Assembly (NCBI GenBank): GCA_020226215.1
Contig: CM035235.1
Coordinates: 43,739,511-43,803,510, forward strand
Direction of reading: 5' to 3'
Origin: Sindora glabra
Lineage: Eukaryota > Streptophyta > Magnoliopsida > Fabales > Fabaceae
DNA: 64,000 nucleotides
Below, piece after piece: positions 62,827 to 64,000 of this stretch (the first letter of the stretch is position 1; each line of letters starts with the position of its first letter). Both the position numbers and the translations under genes were made by a program. The notes beneath the pieces were generated by a model. It made no database searches and was not told where the DNA came from. It saw nothing but the letters and a program-made list of their open reading frames with translations.

Positions 62827-63550
62827 GAGCTCATTTGACATTAATGTTTTTTAGAAAATTATTTCAACTTAGAGCTCATTTGACATTAATGAAATCATTT
62901 TGTGGAAATTTTATCAAAAAATAATTATTTCAATTCATTTGCAAATGAATTTTTTTAAGAATATATTAAAAAATGCATAAAATTTAGTTAAAAAATAAAG
63001 TTTGACAGTATCATGATAAATACAATATTAGGAAGAGGTTAAATTTTTTATTTAAAATGTGTTTCAAACCAAATGAAGTGAATCCTAATGAAATCCTTGC
63101 TAAATTTGATGGATTTCATAATAATACAAATGTAATTAAAATAAAAATTATAAATAAAATTCCTTTTTCCTTAAAGTCAAAACTATTTTAAAATGAATTT
63201 TTATGATAAATGAAGGAATAGTTAAATAGAAGCGAATCAATTTATTTAGAAATGAATTTTTTTTTTTAACTTTGTCAAAAATAATTACTCCGACTCATTT
63301 CCAAATTTATTCTTTTGTTTCGATTGCATTGAAAAATGCATAAAATTCATTGAAAAAATAAAGTTTAACAATTGCAGAAAGAATATTTAATCAATATGTA
63401 TTTTAAGTCAACTAAAATGAATTCTATTCAAATTTTTGTTATATTTATTGGATTTTATAATGTCACAAATGTAATCAAAATAGAAATTGCATATAAAATG
63501 AAATCCCTTTTTACTTAAGAAATTGAACTTCCAAGTTTGAACTAAACAAA
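62827..63550. repeat. dispersed repeat family, copies B and C
   Basis: A 20-bp direct repeat 'gagctcatttgacattaatg' occurs at 62,827 and 62,873. Copy B follows (about 62,940-63,190) and copy C (about 63,330-63,540), both related to 2300-2560. Shared words: 'aaaaatgcataaaatt', 'aataaagttt(g/a)a', 'atgtaat(t/c)aaaata'. Non-coding. Confidence 0.6.
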
Positions 63551-64000
63551 AAAAAAAGTGTTTAAATATGGCATGAACATGTAGAAAAATTTATTAAAAG
63601 AATTATTGATTTAATTATTTTTGCTTTTATTTTATTTTTCTATAATTTAATGCTTTCCCCATTTGCAAATTCTTGGCTTCCATATATACATGGAGTGAGC
63701 ATATAAAAATAACGAGGTAATAAGGTAAAATTAATGAAGAATGTCATTAATTTTTTTAATGGGTAATGCTGTGAATCTAGTGATATCTTATTGGTACATG
63801 AAATAATAAAAAGCAATATCTTATAATACCTAAAAATTCTACTCTTTTTTCAATTAATCTAGAAATTCTGGTTATTTGAAATACTCCACTGATAAATCAG
63901 ATCTTATTCCACCTATATGAAATACTATGAGACAAATAAATTAAATATAACATCAGTCTTTTTCCGTTGTATTCATTGGATAAGTCTTTTGAAATAAATT
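63551..64000. other. AT-rich spacer to window end
   Basis: Nothing identified. Confidence 0.45.

Overview
The window is AT-rich nuclear DNA of a flowering plant, very probably a eudicot. The evidence is one intron-rich malectin/LRR receptor kinase gene of a plant-only family, relics of Ty3/gypsy and Ty1/copia retrotransposons with plant-type primer-binding sites, hAT, Mutator, Harbinger and other small DNA elements, and long stretches of AT-rich spacer. I see no operons, bacterial signals, rRNA, true tRNA genes or CRISPR. Almost every long open frame outside the receptor kinase is chance or transposon debris.

Layout. 1-15,260: spacer with decayed mobile elements, a 569-bp-offset tandem duplication (2611-3775), palindromic MITEs, a MULE-type MITE with a perfect 9-bp target duplication (12,777-12,996), and one well-formed minus-strand exon of unknown family (11,884-12,100). 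15,261-22,678: a tandem array of about fourteen ~541-bp units, each with a HindIII site, organised into a 5-unit (~2.71 kb) higher-order repeat present twice. 22,794-40,530: a 13-exon malectin-LRR receptor-kinase gene of the LRR-I class. Its phases join into exactly 884 codons, but codons 615 and 849 are stops, so it is a pseudogene or encodes a kinase-less receptor. Intron 1 is about 10.9 kb and holds nested transposons: two Harbinger-like elements, each with a hAT-like insertion, one also with an inserted LTR. 40,545-40,906: a duplicated 3' UTR segment. 42,757-50,075: a decayed gypsy pol fragment, an LTR followed by its own primer-binding site, then a copia (SIRE-like) LTR, primer-binding site and gag. 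50,100-64,000: spacer with several MITEs, a hAT element with a perfect 8-bp target duplication (59,076-59,792), and a two-part degenerate gene fragment (58,536-58,854).

How the parts relate. The satellite array ends about 115 bp upstream of the receptor's start codon, and the apparent TATA box lies in the last, truncated unit. Eleven of fourteen units carry TACGTGGC on the minus strand, the abscisic-acid response element core. The array may therefore be part of this gene's promoter. That is the most unusual arrangement here, but its regulatory role is inference only. I found no convincing new enzymatic or defence system.
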